A stretch of DNA of 64,000 bases, taken from positions 30,387-94,386 of the forward strand of contig JAZNGW010000018.1 in the NCBI GenBank assembly GCA_045576655.1, in the 5' to 3' direction. The DNA comes from RGIG8745 sp045576655 (lineage in GTDB: Bacteria > Bacteroidota > Bacteroidia > Bacteroidales > Bacteroidaceae). A program made the position numbers and the translations under genes. The notes under the pieces were generated by a model. It did not search any database and was not told where the DNA came from. It saw only the letters and a list, made by a program, of their open reading frames with translations. Positions within the stretch are counted from its first letter, which is position 1. The number at the start of each line of letters is the position of its first letter. This document shows, one piece after another, positions 17,593 to 25,979 of the stretch.

Positions 17593-18024
17593 ATGAAAGT
17601 GCAAATAATAAACAAGTCGCACCACAAACTTCCTGCCTACGAAACTATCCAGTCGGCAGGGATGGATCTGCGCGCCAATCTCGAAGCACCTATCACCCTT
17701 GCACCTATGCAACGTTGCATAGTGCCAACAGGATTATTCATGGCTCTACCTGCAGGGTATGAGGCACAAGTACGCCCTCGCAGCGGACTGGCTATAAAGA
17801 AAGGCATCACTGTGCTTAACTCGCCAGGAACCATCGACGCCGACTATCGAGGCGAAGTGGGAGTAATACTCATCAACCTTTCTGCTAAAAACTTCATCAT
17901 CAACGACGGCGAACGCATTGCGCAGATGGTCATCGCACGCCATGAACAAGTGGAATGGCAACCAGTGGAAGTGCTCGACGAGACAGAACGCGGAGCGGGC
18001 GGATTCGGACACTCAGGCTTGTAA
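17593..18024 (+). CDS. dut: Deoxyuridine 5'-triphosphate nucleotidohydrolase
   Basis: Trimeric dUTPase that converts dUTP to dUMP, keeping uracil out of DNA and feeding dTMP synthesis. Five family motifs are visible: SAGMDLRA (motif 1), RPRSGLAIKKGI (2), GTIDADYRGEVGVILIN (3), GERIAQMVI (4) and the Gly-rich end ERGAGGFGHSG (5). At 143 residues it is full length. It starts the dut-TPR-DUF4292-envC operon, a gene order shared with other Bacteroidota. Confidence 0.96.
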   Translation: MKVQIINKSHHKLPAYETIQSAGMDLRANLEAPITLAPMQRCIVPTGLFMALPAGYEAQVRPRSGLAIKKGITVLNSPGTIDADYRGEVGVILINLSAKNFIINDGERIAQMVIARHEQVEWQPVEVLDETERGAGGFGHSGL

Positions 18025-18028
18025 GCAA

Positions 18029-19795
18029 ATGAGAAGCATCACATCACTCCTTCGCAAGACTTTACTGCTAACGGCATTGCTTTTAATCGCAATGCCTTTT
18101 GCCATTTATGCACAGCAGAGCGAAAACGACACTACCTGCGTACAGGACGACCTCATGCGCCGCTACGAATACTTCCTTCTCGAAGCCGTGCGACAAAGAC
18201 AACTCGGCAATCATGACGCTGCTGTCGAGCTACTCAGCCACTGCCTGTACCTCAACCCCAACTCGGACGTGGCACTCTACGAAATGGCAAAATACAAGAG
18301 CTACCTGCAAGAAGACTCCATTGCCGAAGAATATCTGGAGCGCGCCGTTAAGCTCGCCCCCGACAACTATTGGTACAGCACGGCGCTTGTCAACACCTAC
18401 TACAAGGAAGGACGTATAAACGAGGCTATCAATGTAGTGGAAGACCTCAGCAAAAAATATCCAGGCAAAAGCGATCTTCTGCTGATGCTGATGGACCTCT
18501 ACACCCGCACTGAAGACTATCCCAAAGTGATCAAGACCCTCGACCGCCTCGAAGTAAAGGAAGGGAAGTCGGAACAAATCAGCACAGAGAAATTCCGCAT
18601 CTACGTGCAGATGAAAGACGAGAAGCGCGCCTATGAAGAAATCATGAATCTGGCGAAAGAATATCCTAACGACCTGCGCTACAAAGTGTTGCTCGGCGAT
18701 ATGTACGTACAACACGGCCACATGGACAAAGCCCACGAAGTGTACAAGGCAGTCGAGCAGGAAGACTCCACAAACATCAACGTCATGTTGTCGCTCGCTG
18801 ACTTCTACAACAAGCAAGGACAAGATTCGCTCTATCAGAAGCAGATAGAAAAACTTGTGCTGAACAACCGCTTGAGCAACGACATGAGAGTACAGATAAT
18901 GACAAACGTCGTCTACGAAAACCTCGCCAACAAGAGCGACTCAACCGAAGTGCTCAACAAATTTCGCAAGATTCTCTCCTACCCTCAGGAAAACTCCAGC
19001 ATGACGGAACTCTGCGTGCGCTACATGGTGTCAATCCAAATGCCACCCGACAGCATAAAACCTGTACTGAAAAACCTGCTCAACATCGACCCTGAGAACG
19101 AAGACGCACGAAACCAGCTACTCTCTTACGCCATGCAGGAAAACGACACCGCCGAAATTTACCGCATCTGCAAACCCGCAGTTGACATAGCAACAAACAA
19201 TCCGAAATACTACTACTTCCTCGGCATAATCTACTACCAAAGAGAAGAACCGCAAATGGCAATCCAGACCCTGCGCAAAGGGCTCAACACCGTAAGGGAG
19301 GACACGCAAATCGACATCATATCAAACTCGTACACCCTGCTCGGCGACCTCTACCACGACCTCGGCGACGACGAGAAAGCGTTCGAAGCATACGACTCCT
19401 GCCTCATCTACACCCCCAACGACGTGGGAGCGCTCAACAACTACGCTTACTACCTGTCGCTGAAGAAGCAAGACCTGGAACGCGCCGAACAGATGAGCGC
19501 CAAGACTCTCGTGCAAGAACCAGACAACTACACCTACATCGACACCTACGCATGGATACTCTTCATGCTCGAACGATACGACGAAGCGAAAAACCAAATC
19601 GACAAAGCCCTTGAAATCATCGGCGAAGACATCAGTCCAGACGACAGCAACATTATAGAGCACGCAGGCGACATCTACTACAAGACAGGCGACAAGGAAG
19701 GCGCTCTGCAACTATGGCAAAAGGCCAAAGACCTCGGAGGCGACTCCCCAATACTGGAAAAGAAACTAAAGAAAAAGAAATACATAGCGGAATGA
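18029..19795 (+). CDS. Exported tetratricopeptide-repeat protein
   Basis: I chose ATG 18029, four bases after the dut stop, because it begins a clean signal peptide (MRSITSLLRKTLLLTALLLI, cleavage near IYAQQ). The upstream in-frame extension only overlaps dut. The mature protein is a long run of TPR units, for example NHDAAVELLSHCLYLNPNSD, DSIAEEYLERAVKLAPDNYW, KVIKTLDRLEVKEGKSEQIS and EKAFEAYDSCLIYTPNDVGA. It probably acts as a periplasmic scaffold. The neighbours DUF4292 and EnvC suggest a role in envelope or lipoprotein biogenesis; this is inference. Its stop overlaps the next start by four bases. Confidence 0.85.
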   Translation: MRSITSLLRKTLLLTALLLIAMPFAIYAQQSENDTTCVQDDLMRRYEYFLLEAVRQRQLGNHDAAVELLSHCLYLNPNSDVALYEMAKYKSYLQEDSIAEEYLERAVKLAPDNYWYSTALVNTYYKEGRINEAINVVEDLSKKYPGKSDLLLMLMDLYTRTEDYPKVIKTLDRLEVKEGKSEQISTEKFRIYVQMKDEKRAYEEIMNLAKEYPNDLRYKVLLGDMYVQHGHMDKAHEVYKAVEQEDSTNINVMLSLADFYNKQGQDSLYQKQIEKLVLNNRLSNDMRVQIMTNVVYENLANKSDSTEVLNKFRKILSYPQENSSMTELCVRYMVSIQMPPDSIKPVLKNLLNIDPENEDARNQLLSYAMQENDTAEIYRICKPAVDIATNNPKYYYFLGIIYYQREEPQMAIQTLRKGLNTVREDTQIDIISNSYTLLGDLYHDLGDDEKAFEAYDSCLIYTPNDVGALNNYAYYLSLKKQDLERAEQMSAKTLVQEPDNYTYIDTYAWILFMLERYDEAKNQIDKALEIIGEDISPDDSNIIEHAGDIYYKTGDKEGALQLWQKAKDLGGDSPILEKKLKKKKYIAE

Positions 19796-20664
19796 ACTGC
19801 ATAAAGCAAAGAACTATAAGACAGAAACTATCCCATATAGTAGGATTACTAACCATAACGCTCCTAATGGCATCATGCGGACCATCAAAAGATACCAGCA
19901 AAGGCAGCGGCACTGCCGACGTCACAATGCCATTCTCAACGGCAGCACACGTCAGCACTGTAATCGGCAACAACACCACAGCCACCGCCATTACAGCAAA
20001 GATTAAAGCCAAGCTAAGCTTGCCATCCGACAACATAAGCACGTCCGGCACACTGCGCATGAAGCGAGGCGAAGTCATCCAAGTGTCCCTCGTCGACCCC
20101 ATATTAGGAATAACCGAAGTGGTAAGAATCGAATTCACAAAGGACAAGGTGCAAATAATCGACCGTCTGGGACGCCGCTACCTCGAAGAACCCTACTCGA
20201 AAGTTGCCTTCTTACAAAAGGCAGGCATCAGTTTCAGCACACTGGAATCCCTCTTCTGGAACGAATTGTTCCAACCTGGCAAAAAAAGCATCAACGCAAA
20301 GGACTTCACACTCAAGACAGAAGAATCCGAACTGCTGACAATAGGGTTTGAAGACAAATATCTCGACTACAGTTTTGCCACAGAAAGAAGTTCAGGCAAA
20401 CTCCGGCACACCTCAATAAGCACAACTAATAGCACCCGCTATCGCCTCGACTTCGCCTACGACGACTTCAAGGACTTCAACGGACAACCGTTTCCACATA
20501 GCGAAACACTCCTGTTCACCAGCGCCGACGGCAAAACCCTGGAACTGACCTTACGAATGAGCGGCATGAAAAACCACTCAGACTGGACCACAGCCACAAA
20601 GGTATCGAGCAAATACCAGAAACTGGATGCCGAAACAATATTTAATGAGTTTTTGAGTTTTTAA
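19792..20664 (+). CDS. DUF4292 lipoprotein (LolB-like fold family)
   Basis: Start ATG 19792 overlaps the TPR stop (ATGA). The N-terminus contains LLMASC, a lipobox, so this is an envelope lipoprotein. The body matches the Bacteroidota DUF4292 family: TLRMKRGEVIQVSLVDPILG, ITEVVRIEFTKDKVQIIDRL and YRLDFAYDDFKDFNGQPFP. The family has the half-barrel appearance of LolA/LolB carriers, so a role in lipid or lipoprotein handling is plausible but unproven. The last codons (FNEFLSF) fall in a degenerate TTTTTGAGTT repeat that continues past the stop. Confidence 0.85.
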   Translation: MNCIKQRTIRQKLSHIVGLLTITLLMASCGPSKDTSKGSGTADVTMPFSTAAHVSTVIGNNTTATAITAKIKAKLSLPSDNISTSGTLRMKRGEVIQVSLVDPILGITEVVRIEFTKDKVQIIDRLGRRYLEEPYSKVAFLQKAGISFSTLESLFWNELFQPGKKSINAKDFTLKTEESELLTIGFEDKYLDYSFATERSSGKLRHTSISTTNSTRYRLDFAYDDFKDFNGQPFPHSETLLFTSADGKTLELTLRMSGMKNHSDWTTATKVSSKYQKLDAETIFNEFLSF

Positions 20665-20697
20665 GTTCTTAAGTTCGTGAATTTTTGAGTTCCTCAA
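20652..20697. repeat. Degenerate TTTTTGAGTTCTTAAG tandem repeat
   Basis: Near-repeats of (T)TTTGAGT and TTAAGTTC begin inside the 3' end of the DUF4292 gene and fill the gap to envC. Confidence 0.5.
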
Positions 20698-20756
20698 CCA
20701 TCACCATAAACGATAAACCATATCCCCTCACCCCCCTAACGCCCACAGATTCCACA

Positions 20757-22268
20757 ATGAAGCGAATAGTCTTACTTCTCATCTGCCTTCTGTCGTTTTC
20801 TGCCGTCATGCCGCAGAAAACCACCCGCTCACGCACTAAGCAGACCCAAACAACCGCGAGCAAGAAGACCGCAACAACAAAGAAGAAGACAACCGCCACA
20901 AAGTCAAAGCCCGCCACAAAGCAGCAACTCCAGAACAAGAAGACACAAACACGCAAGAAAATAGCCCAGTCAAAGAAAGAGTCGGCAAAACTCGCAAAAG
21001 ACATCAAGCAGACACTCGACAGCGTAGTCATCATCGACGGCCACATGAAAGACCTGAAGCACGACATCGACAGCCTCCAAAGCGACATCGACTCCATCAA
21101 CCGCCGCATCAGAGTGCTCGACAAAGAGTACAAGAAACTGCAAGCCGAACTTCAAGACAAAAAAGACAAGTACGCCAAGTCACTCATATACCTCCGCCGG
21201 CAGAAATCCACACAGCAGAAGCTCATGTTCATCTTCTCAGCCGAAAACTTCTCGCAGATGCTACGCCGAATGCGCTACCTCCGCGAATACTCCGCATTCC
21301 AAAAAGCACAAGGCGAACAAATCAAAGCTAAACAAGCCGAAGTGCAAGCAAAGCAAGCCGAACTCAGCGCCGCTAAAGCAAAACTGCAGAAAGCGCTCAA
21401 CGCCCTTGAAAGCAAGAAAGAGCAACTCGAAAAGATGAAAGGCAACTGCGAAAAGAAAGTCAAGTTCCTCAACACCAACCTCCAAACCCTGCAGAAGCAA
21501 CTGAAGCAGTACGAAAAAGAAGAAGCCGAACTCGACAAGCAAATCGAAAAGATAATCCAGCAAGAGATAGCCGAAGCACGCCGCAAAGCCGAAGAAGCAC
21601 GCAAAAAGCGCGAAGCCGAAGCGAAGCGCAAGACGGAAGAACTGCAGAAAGAGCAGAACCTCAAACTCGCCGATGCCCTCGAAGCCCTCCGCAAAGCCGA
21701 AGAAGCCAGCAAACGTGCAAAGACCCCAGCCGAGAAGAAACAAGCCAAAGACGCCCTCGACAAAGCCAACAAAGCCGTAGACCAAGCAAAGAAAGAAGAA
21801 AAAGAGCAGAAAGCGCAAATCCAGAAGTGGATAGCCGAAGGCGATGAAGACGTGAAACTCTCAAAAGACTTCACCGCCAACAAAGGCCGCCTCCCCATCC
21901 CAATAACAGGAGCATACAACATCGTAGGCCACTTCGGCCGATACACCGTGCCAGGCCTGAAGCGAGTCGTCCTCGACAACAAAGGCATAGACATCCGCGG
22001 ACGCGAAGGAGCATCCGCACGCGCCGTGTTCGACGGCGAAGTCTCGTCAATATTCAAGTACGGCAAGACCTACATCGTCATGCTCCGCCACGGCAGCTAC
22101 ATATCAGTCTACTCAGGACTCACCAAAGTAAGCGTGAAGAAAGGCCAGAAACTCAAGACCCGCGACACCATAGGCGCCATAGGTAAAGACAAGAACGGCG
22201 ACACCGTGCTTCACTTCCAGCTACGCAAGGAGAGCACAAAACTCAATCCCGAGCTGTGGGTAAAATAA
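20757..22268 (+). CDS. EnvC-like murein hydrolase activator (degenerate M23 domain)
   Basis: The start at ATG 20757 gives a signal peptide (MKRIVLLLICLLSFSAVMPQ). A Thr/Lys-rich stretch follows, then long coiled coils (about 55-330) rich in Lys/Glu/Ala. The C-terminal LytM/M23-like domain (about 385-503) includes NKGIDIRGREGASARAVFDG and VLHFQLRKES. The first zinc-ligand His of active M23 enzymes (HxGxD) is Asn, and the paired His of HxH is missing, so it should be inactive as a peptidase. Like EnvC it may activate an amidase during cell separation. Last gene of the dut operon. A more upstream in-frame ATG (20685) precedes no signal peptide. Confidence 0.88.
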   Translation: MKRIVLLLICLLSFSAVMPQKTTRSRTKQTQTTASKKTATTKKKTTATKSKPATKQQLQNKKTQTRKKIAQSKKESAKLAKDIKQTLDSVVIIDGHMKDLKHDIDSLQSDIDSINRRIRVLDKEYKKLQAELQDKKDKYAKSLIYLRRQKSTQQKLMFIFSAENFSQMLRRMRYLREYSAFQKAQGEQIKAKQAEVQAKQAELSAAKAKLQKALNALESKKEQLEKMKGNCEKKVKFLNTNLQTLQKQLKQYEKEEAELDKQIEKIIQQEIAEARRKAEEARKKREAEAKRKTEELQKEQNLKLADALEALRKAEEASKRAKTPAEKKQAKDALDKANKAVDQAKKEEKEQKAQIQKWIAEGDEDVKLSKDFTANKGRLPIPITGAYNIVGHFGRYTVPGLKRVVLDNKGIDIRGREGASARAVFDGEVSSIFKYGKTYIVMLRHGSYISVYSGLTKVSVKKGQKLKTRDTIGAIGKDKNGDTVLHFQLRKESTKLNPELWVK

Positions 22269-22282
22269 AGGTTAGGTTTATG

Positions 22283-22335
22283 GTCTATTAGCCCAATAGG
22301 ACTAATTAGGCCAATTAGACCAATTAGGCCAATAG
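22283..22335. repeat. 9-bp degenerate tandem repeat, AATTAGGCC type
   Basis: About six near-copies of AATTAGGCC/AATTAGACC/AATAGGACT with a 9-bp period fill the space between convergent envC and dacB. Confidence 0.65.
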
Positions 22336-22337
22336 AT

Positions 22338-23786
22338 TCACCTCACCATCTCCACGCAGAGTGCATCCTGGAAGTCTCTGCCGAGCGACGCCCTGTAGAG
22401 TCCGTTGCTCATGATGGAGAATGCCAGCAGATTGCCATTGGAGGCGCGACAGTAGCCCGCCAGGCACGACACGCCAGTCACAGTGCCGGTCTTTGCCCGT
22501 ACGTTCATCTCGGCTGGCGTCTTCCGCATGCGACGCTCCAGAGTGCCGTCCCTCCCAGCGATGGGAAGCGAGGGATAAAGATGGCGGTAAATGCGGGAGC
22601 CCTTGCCGTAAGCATAGCGCAGCGCGGCGACAAGGGCGGAGGGGGACGCATAGTTGTAGAGCGACACTCCGCTGCCGTCGGCCACCTTATAGCTGCGTTC
22701 GGAGATTCCGATCTTCCTCATCACGGAGTCGACCACCGCGGCGCCGTCCTTCCAAGAAGCCCATCGGCCAGCCCTCATGTTCGCCAGTTGGTAGAGCATC
22801 GACTCGGCATAGAGATTGTCGCTATCCTTCATCATTTGCTGAAGAATCTGCTCGACCGTGCGCGCACAGGTGTAGAAAGGGGTGAGCGACGAGGAGGCGA
22901 GCGTGTCTATGGCGTAAGACTCCCTATCGGGCCTGTCGAAAACGACGCCTTCGGTACGGAGCATGTCGGCAAGCGTGCAGACGAAGTAGCGTTCGGGACG
23001 ATACACGCTGATGGGGTTGCTCTTTGCGGTGCGCGCGGGAGTTCCTGTCACGATGAAGTCATTGCCATTGTCCACCCAGTTACGCACAGCCTTGAGACGT
23101 CCGCTTTTAGGGCGGGTGCTGTCGGTCAGAGTCATGTATGTGGTCGGCACGGAGAAGACGGCTTTTCCGCCGCCGTCAATCTCCACAGAAGCGCACCCTC
23201 GGTTGAACGTCAAAGGCGAGAGATAGGCCTCAACAGGCGAGGGCACATCGTCCCAGCACCATCCGTTGCCCATGTGGAGCGTGTCCTTCATGCTTACGTC
23301 GCCAATGATGCGGCCTGTGATGCGGTTGATGCCCAGCGCCTTGATGTGGGCGGCAAGCAATCGGAGGTCGGCCGAGGTGTAGGCAGGGTCAAAATCGCCC
23401 ACGACGTAAATGTTGCCGTGCAGAGTGCTGTCGTCCGCCGAAATCTGCCCCGTATAGAATGCTTTAGTCTCGTACTTATGGTCAGCCCCGAGTACGTCAA
23501 GCGCCGTCACGGCTGTCAGCACCTTCTGTGTCGATGCCGGACGCAGAAGTTTGTCGGCGTTGTGCGAATAGAGCACAGAATCGGCCGTAAGGTCGTAGAT
23601 GCTCACTCCAGTGAAATAATGTTCCGCCTCGGCCCTCTGCACTACCGAGTCGACACGTAGGCGAAACTTGTCGCCCCAACTGAGCGCGGCTGTATCCGCC
23701 ACCAGCGTGTCCGTCTGCGCAAGAAGCATCATCGGCATGGCCAACAATGCGAGCGCCAATGCTTGTATCTTTCTATCCATTGTCAT
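22338..23786 (-). CDS. dacB: D-alanyl-D-alanine carboxypeptidase/endopeptidase, PBP4 type (S13)
   Basis: Periplasmic penicillin-binding protein that trims or cleaves cross-linked peptidoglycan. A signal peptide (about 1-22) precedes the three active-site motifs: STQK (83-86), SDN (320-322) and KTG (430-432). At 482 residues it matches the S13 class C family. The start could also be the second Met (23780). It lies 33 bases after the PH-domain gene on the same strand and probably shares its promoter. Confidence 0.92.
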   Translation of the reverse strand: MTMDRKIQALALALLAMPMMLLAQTDTLVADTAALSWGDKFRLRVDSVVQRAEAEHYFTGVSIYDLTADSVLYSHNADKLLRPASTQKVLTAVTALDVLGADHKYETKAFYTGQISADDSTLHGNIYVVGDFDPAYTSADLRLLAAHIKALGINRITGRIIGDVSMKDTLHMGNGWCWDDVPSPVEAYLSPLTFNRGCASVEIDGGGKAVFSVPTTYMTLTDSTRPKSGRLKAVRNWVDNGNDFIVTGTPARTAKSNPISVYRPERYFVCTLADMLRTEGVVFDRPDRESYAIDTLASSSLTPFYTCARTVEQILQQMMKDSDNLYAESMLYQLANMRAGRWASWKDGAAVVDSVMRKIGISERSYKVADGSGVSLYNYASPSALVAALRYAYGKGSRIYRHLYPSLPIAGRDGTLERRMRKTPAEMNVRAKTGTVTGVSCLAGYCRASNGNLLAFSIMSNGLYRASLGRDFQDALCVEMVR

Positions 23787-23819
23787 AATTCAGTTTATAA
23801 GAACCTCCATTTATGCGCA

Positions 23820-24233
23820 TCATAACTCCTCGGATATGGAAGTCCTCACGCCCTCCACATACTTGACAAACTTTTCCTCCTCGCGAGGGATGAGTGACAG
23901 GATGCGCCCGTCAACACATTCTATGAGCACAAAGGTGCGGAGCGGCCTGCCAAAAATGCGCATTGCCGCCATGCGCTTCACTCGCCTGACCTGTGTCAGA
24001 TCAATCACCTTGTCTTTCGCAAAACGCCCCGTGTGAACTATCAGTTTGCCGTCGGGCGTGACGGTATAGTTAGTGTGGATAATACGCTCTATAATAACGA
24101 CAAGCAGTAGCAGCATGATGCAAATGGCTATACCGTTGCGTGAGGTCCACATGAGGAACACCGCTACGACCAGGATTGCAAGGAGCAACACCCAGCTGCC
24201 AGGTTCGACTTTCGCATTAAATATACGGTTCAT
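23820..24233 (-). CDS. PH-domain (bPH) membrane protein
   Basis: A 137-residue protein with two hydrophobic helices near the N-terminus (WVLLLAILVVAVFLMW, about 14-29, and IAICIMLLLLVVIIERI, about 35-51). A soluble beta-rich part follows: YTVTPDGKLIVHTGRFAKDK, VIDLTQVRRVKRM and GRILSLIPREEEKFVKYVEG. This layout is that of small bacterial PH-domain proteins of unknown function, anchored in the inner membrane with the PH fold in the cytoplasm. It has its own promoter, divergent from nadB. Confidence 0.75.
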   Translation of the reverse strand: MNRIFNAKVEPGSWVLLLAILVVAVFLMWTSRNGIAICIMLLLLVVIIERIIHTNYTVTPDGKLIVHTGRFAKDKVIDLTQVRRVKRMAAMRIFGRPLRTFVLIECVDGRILSLIPREEEKFVKYVEGVRTSISEEL

Positions 24234-24269
24234 GGCATTTGGTATTTTGAAAACTCATTCTTTTGTACG

Positions 24270-24302
24270 CAAAGTTACTCTTTTTTTCCATTTTCCCTTC
24301 AA
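24270..24302 (-). promoter_or_regulatory. Promoter of the PH-domain/dacB pair
   Basis: On the minus strand TTG (24300-24302), a 22-bp spacer and TAACTTTG (24270-24277). It is back to back with the nadB promoter. Confidence 0.65.
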
Positions 24303-24306
24303 GATG

Positions 24307-24338
24307 TTGCACTTCTACCAAGGTTTTTAGTAGTTTTG
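24307..24338 (+). promoter_or_regulatory. Promoter of nadB
   Basis: TTG (24307-24309), a 21-bp spacer and TAGTTTTG (24331-24338), 22 bases before the nadB start. Confidence 0.7.
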
Positions 24339-24359
24339 CAATGTAAATTCTAACGAAGA

Positions 24360-25949
24360 ATGACACGTAAATTTGATTTTCTCGTTATCGGTTCGGGAGT
24401 AGCTGGTATGAGTTACGCCCTTAAAGTGGCAAGGGCAAACAAAGGAAAAGTCGCAATAGTGTGCAAAACCACACTTGACGAATCAAACACCTCGAAGGCA
24501 CAGGGCGGCATTGCATCGGTGACGAACATGCTCGTTGACAACTTTGACAAGCACATTGAGGACACCATGATTGCGGGCGACTGGATAAGCGATCGCGACG
24601 CAGTGGAGCAAGTGGTGCGCAATGCGCCTGAGCAGATTATGGAGCTTGTGAACTGGGGCGTGAATTTCGACCGCAACGAGGCGGGAGAATTTGACCTTCA
24701 CCGCGAAGGCGGCCACTCGGAGTTTCGCATCCTGCACCATGCCGACGACACGGGAGCGGAAATACAGCGCGGACTGATGGAAGCTGTGCGCAACCATCCT
24801 AACATCGAAGTGTTGGAAAACCACTTTGCCGTGGAGATTATCACCCAGCATCATCTCGGAGTGAGGGTGACACGCCGCACCCCCGACATCGAGTGCTACG
24901 GCGCATACATCCTTAATCCTAAAACAGAAAAGATTGACACATACTTGTCGAAGGTAACAGTTGTTGCCACAGGCGGAACGGGGGCTGTCTACAAGACTAC
25001 CACCAACCCTACCATAGCCACAGGCGACGGCATAGCCATGGTCTACCGTGCCAAAGGAAAGGTGAAGGACATGGAGTTCGTACAGTTCCACCCTACTGCA
25101 CTCTACAATCCGAAGGAGAACCACCCAGCCTATCTCATCACAGAGGCCATGCGAGGCTACGGAGGCATACTCCGTCTGCCAAACGGCAAGGAATTTATGC
25201 AGAAGTACGACGAGCGCCTGAGCCTTGCACCGCGCGACATCGTGGCACGTGCCATCGACAACGAGATGAAGAAGCATGCCCTCGACCACGTCTATCTCGA
25301 CGTGACTCACAAAGCCCCTGAGGAGACGAAGCACCACTTCCCTAACATCTACGCCAAATGCCTCAGCATAGGCATCGACATAACCAAGGAGTACATACCA
25401 GTGGTGCCATGCGCCCACTACATGTGTGGAGGCATACAGGTCGACCTTGACGGATGCTCGAGCATACGCCGTCTCTACGCCCTCGGCGAATGTTCATGCA
25501 CAGGGCTCCACGGTGGCAACCGCCTGGCATCCAACTCGCTCATCGAGGCCGTTGTCTATGCCGACGCTGCCGCCAAGCACAGCCTGAAGACCATTGACGA
25601 ATACGACTTCAACGAGCATGTACCAGCATGGAACGACGAGGGTATGATGTCGAACGAAGAGAAAATCCTCATCGACCAGGACATGAAGGAAGTGTGCCAA
25701 GTGATGAGCACCTACGTAGGTATCGTCAGGAGCGACCTCCGTCTGCGCCGTGCATGGGAACGACTCGACCTCCTGTTTGAGGAGACTGAAGACCTCTTCA
25801 AGCGCGTAAAAGCCACAAAGGACATCTGCGAACTGCGCAACATGATCAATGTGGGCTACCTCATCACCCGCCATGCCCTCGAACGCAAGGAAAGCCGCGG
25901 ACTACACTACACCGTAGACTACGCAAAGCACGCACTTGACAAGAAATAG
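24360..25949 (+). CDS. nadB: L-aspartate oxidase
   Basis: FAD enzyme that oxidises L-aspartate to iminoaspartate, the first step of de novo NAD synthesis; NadA then makes quinolinate. Visible are the FAD dinucleotide fold GSGVAGMSYA (11-20), SKAQGGIA, the active-site region HREGGHSEFRILHHADDTG, EFVQFHPTAL and the C-terminal GLHGGNRLASNSLIEAVVY. At 529 residues it is normal for NadB and lacks the iron-sulfur partner features of fumarate reductase. NadA and NadC genes are not in the window. It is followed after 30 bases by the M16 peptidase, which may be co-transcribed. Confidence 0.94.
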   Translation: MTRKFDFLVIGSGVAGMSYALKVARANKGKVAIVCKTTLDESNTSKAQGGIASVTNMLVDNFDKHIEDTMIAGDWISDRDAVEQVVRNAPEQIMELVNWGVNFDRNEAGEFDLHREGGHSEFRILHHADDTGAEIQRGLMEAVRNHPNIEVLENHFAVEIITQHHLGVRVTRRTPDIECYGAYILNPKTEKIDTYLSKVTVVATGGTGAVYKTTTNPTIATGDGIAMVYRAKGKVKDMEFVQFHPTALYNPKENHPAYLITEAMRGYGGILRLPNGKEFMQKYDERLSLAPRDIVARAIDNEMKKHALDHVYLDVTHKAPEETKHHFPNIYAKCLSIGIDITKEYIPVVPCAHYMCGGIQVDLDGCSSIRRLYALGECSCTGLHGGNRLASNSLIEAVVYADAAAKHSLKTIDEYDFNEHVPAWNDEGMMSNEEKILIDQDMKEVCQVMSTYVGIVRSDLRLRRAWERLDLLFEETEDLFKRVKATKDICELRNMINVGYLITRHALERKESRGLHYTVDYAKHALDKK

Positions 25950-25979
25950 ACCTAAACTAACATAACAAAAACGAACAAG

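Noticed and set aside
20757..22268. Active M23 peptidoglycan endopeptidase
   Set aside because: Zinc ligands are missing (Asn for the first His, no HxH pair), which fits an EnvC-type activator.
22581..23660. 359-residue plus-strand frame opposite dacB
   Set aside because: dacB has all three PBP motifs; this frame has none of its own.
24483..25418. 311-residue minus-strand frame opposite nadB
   Set aside because: Antisense shadow of a well-supported gene.
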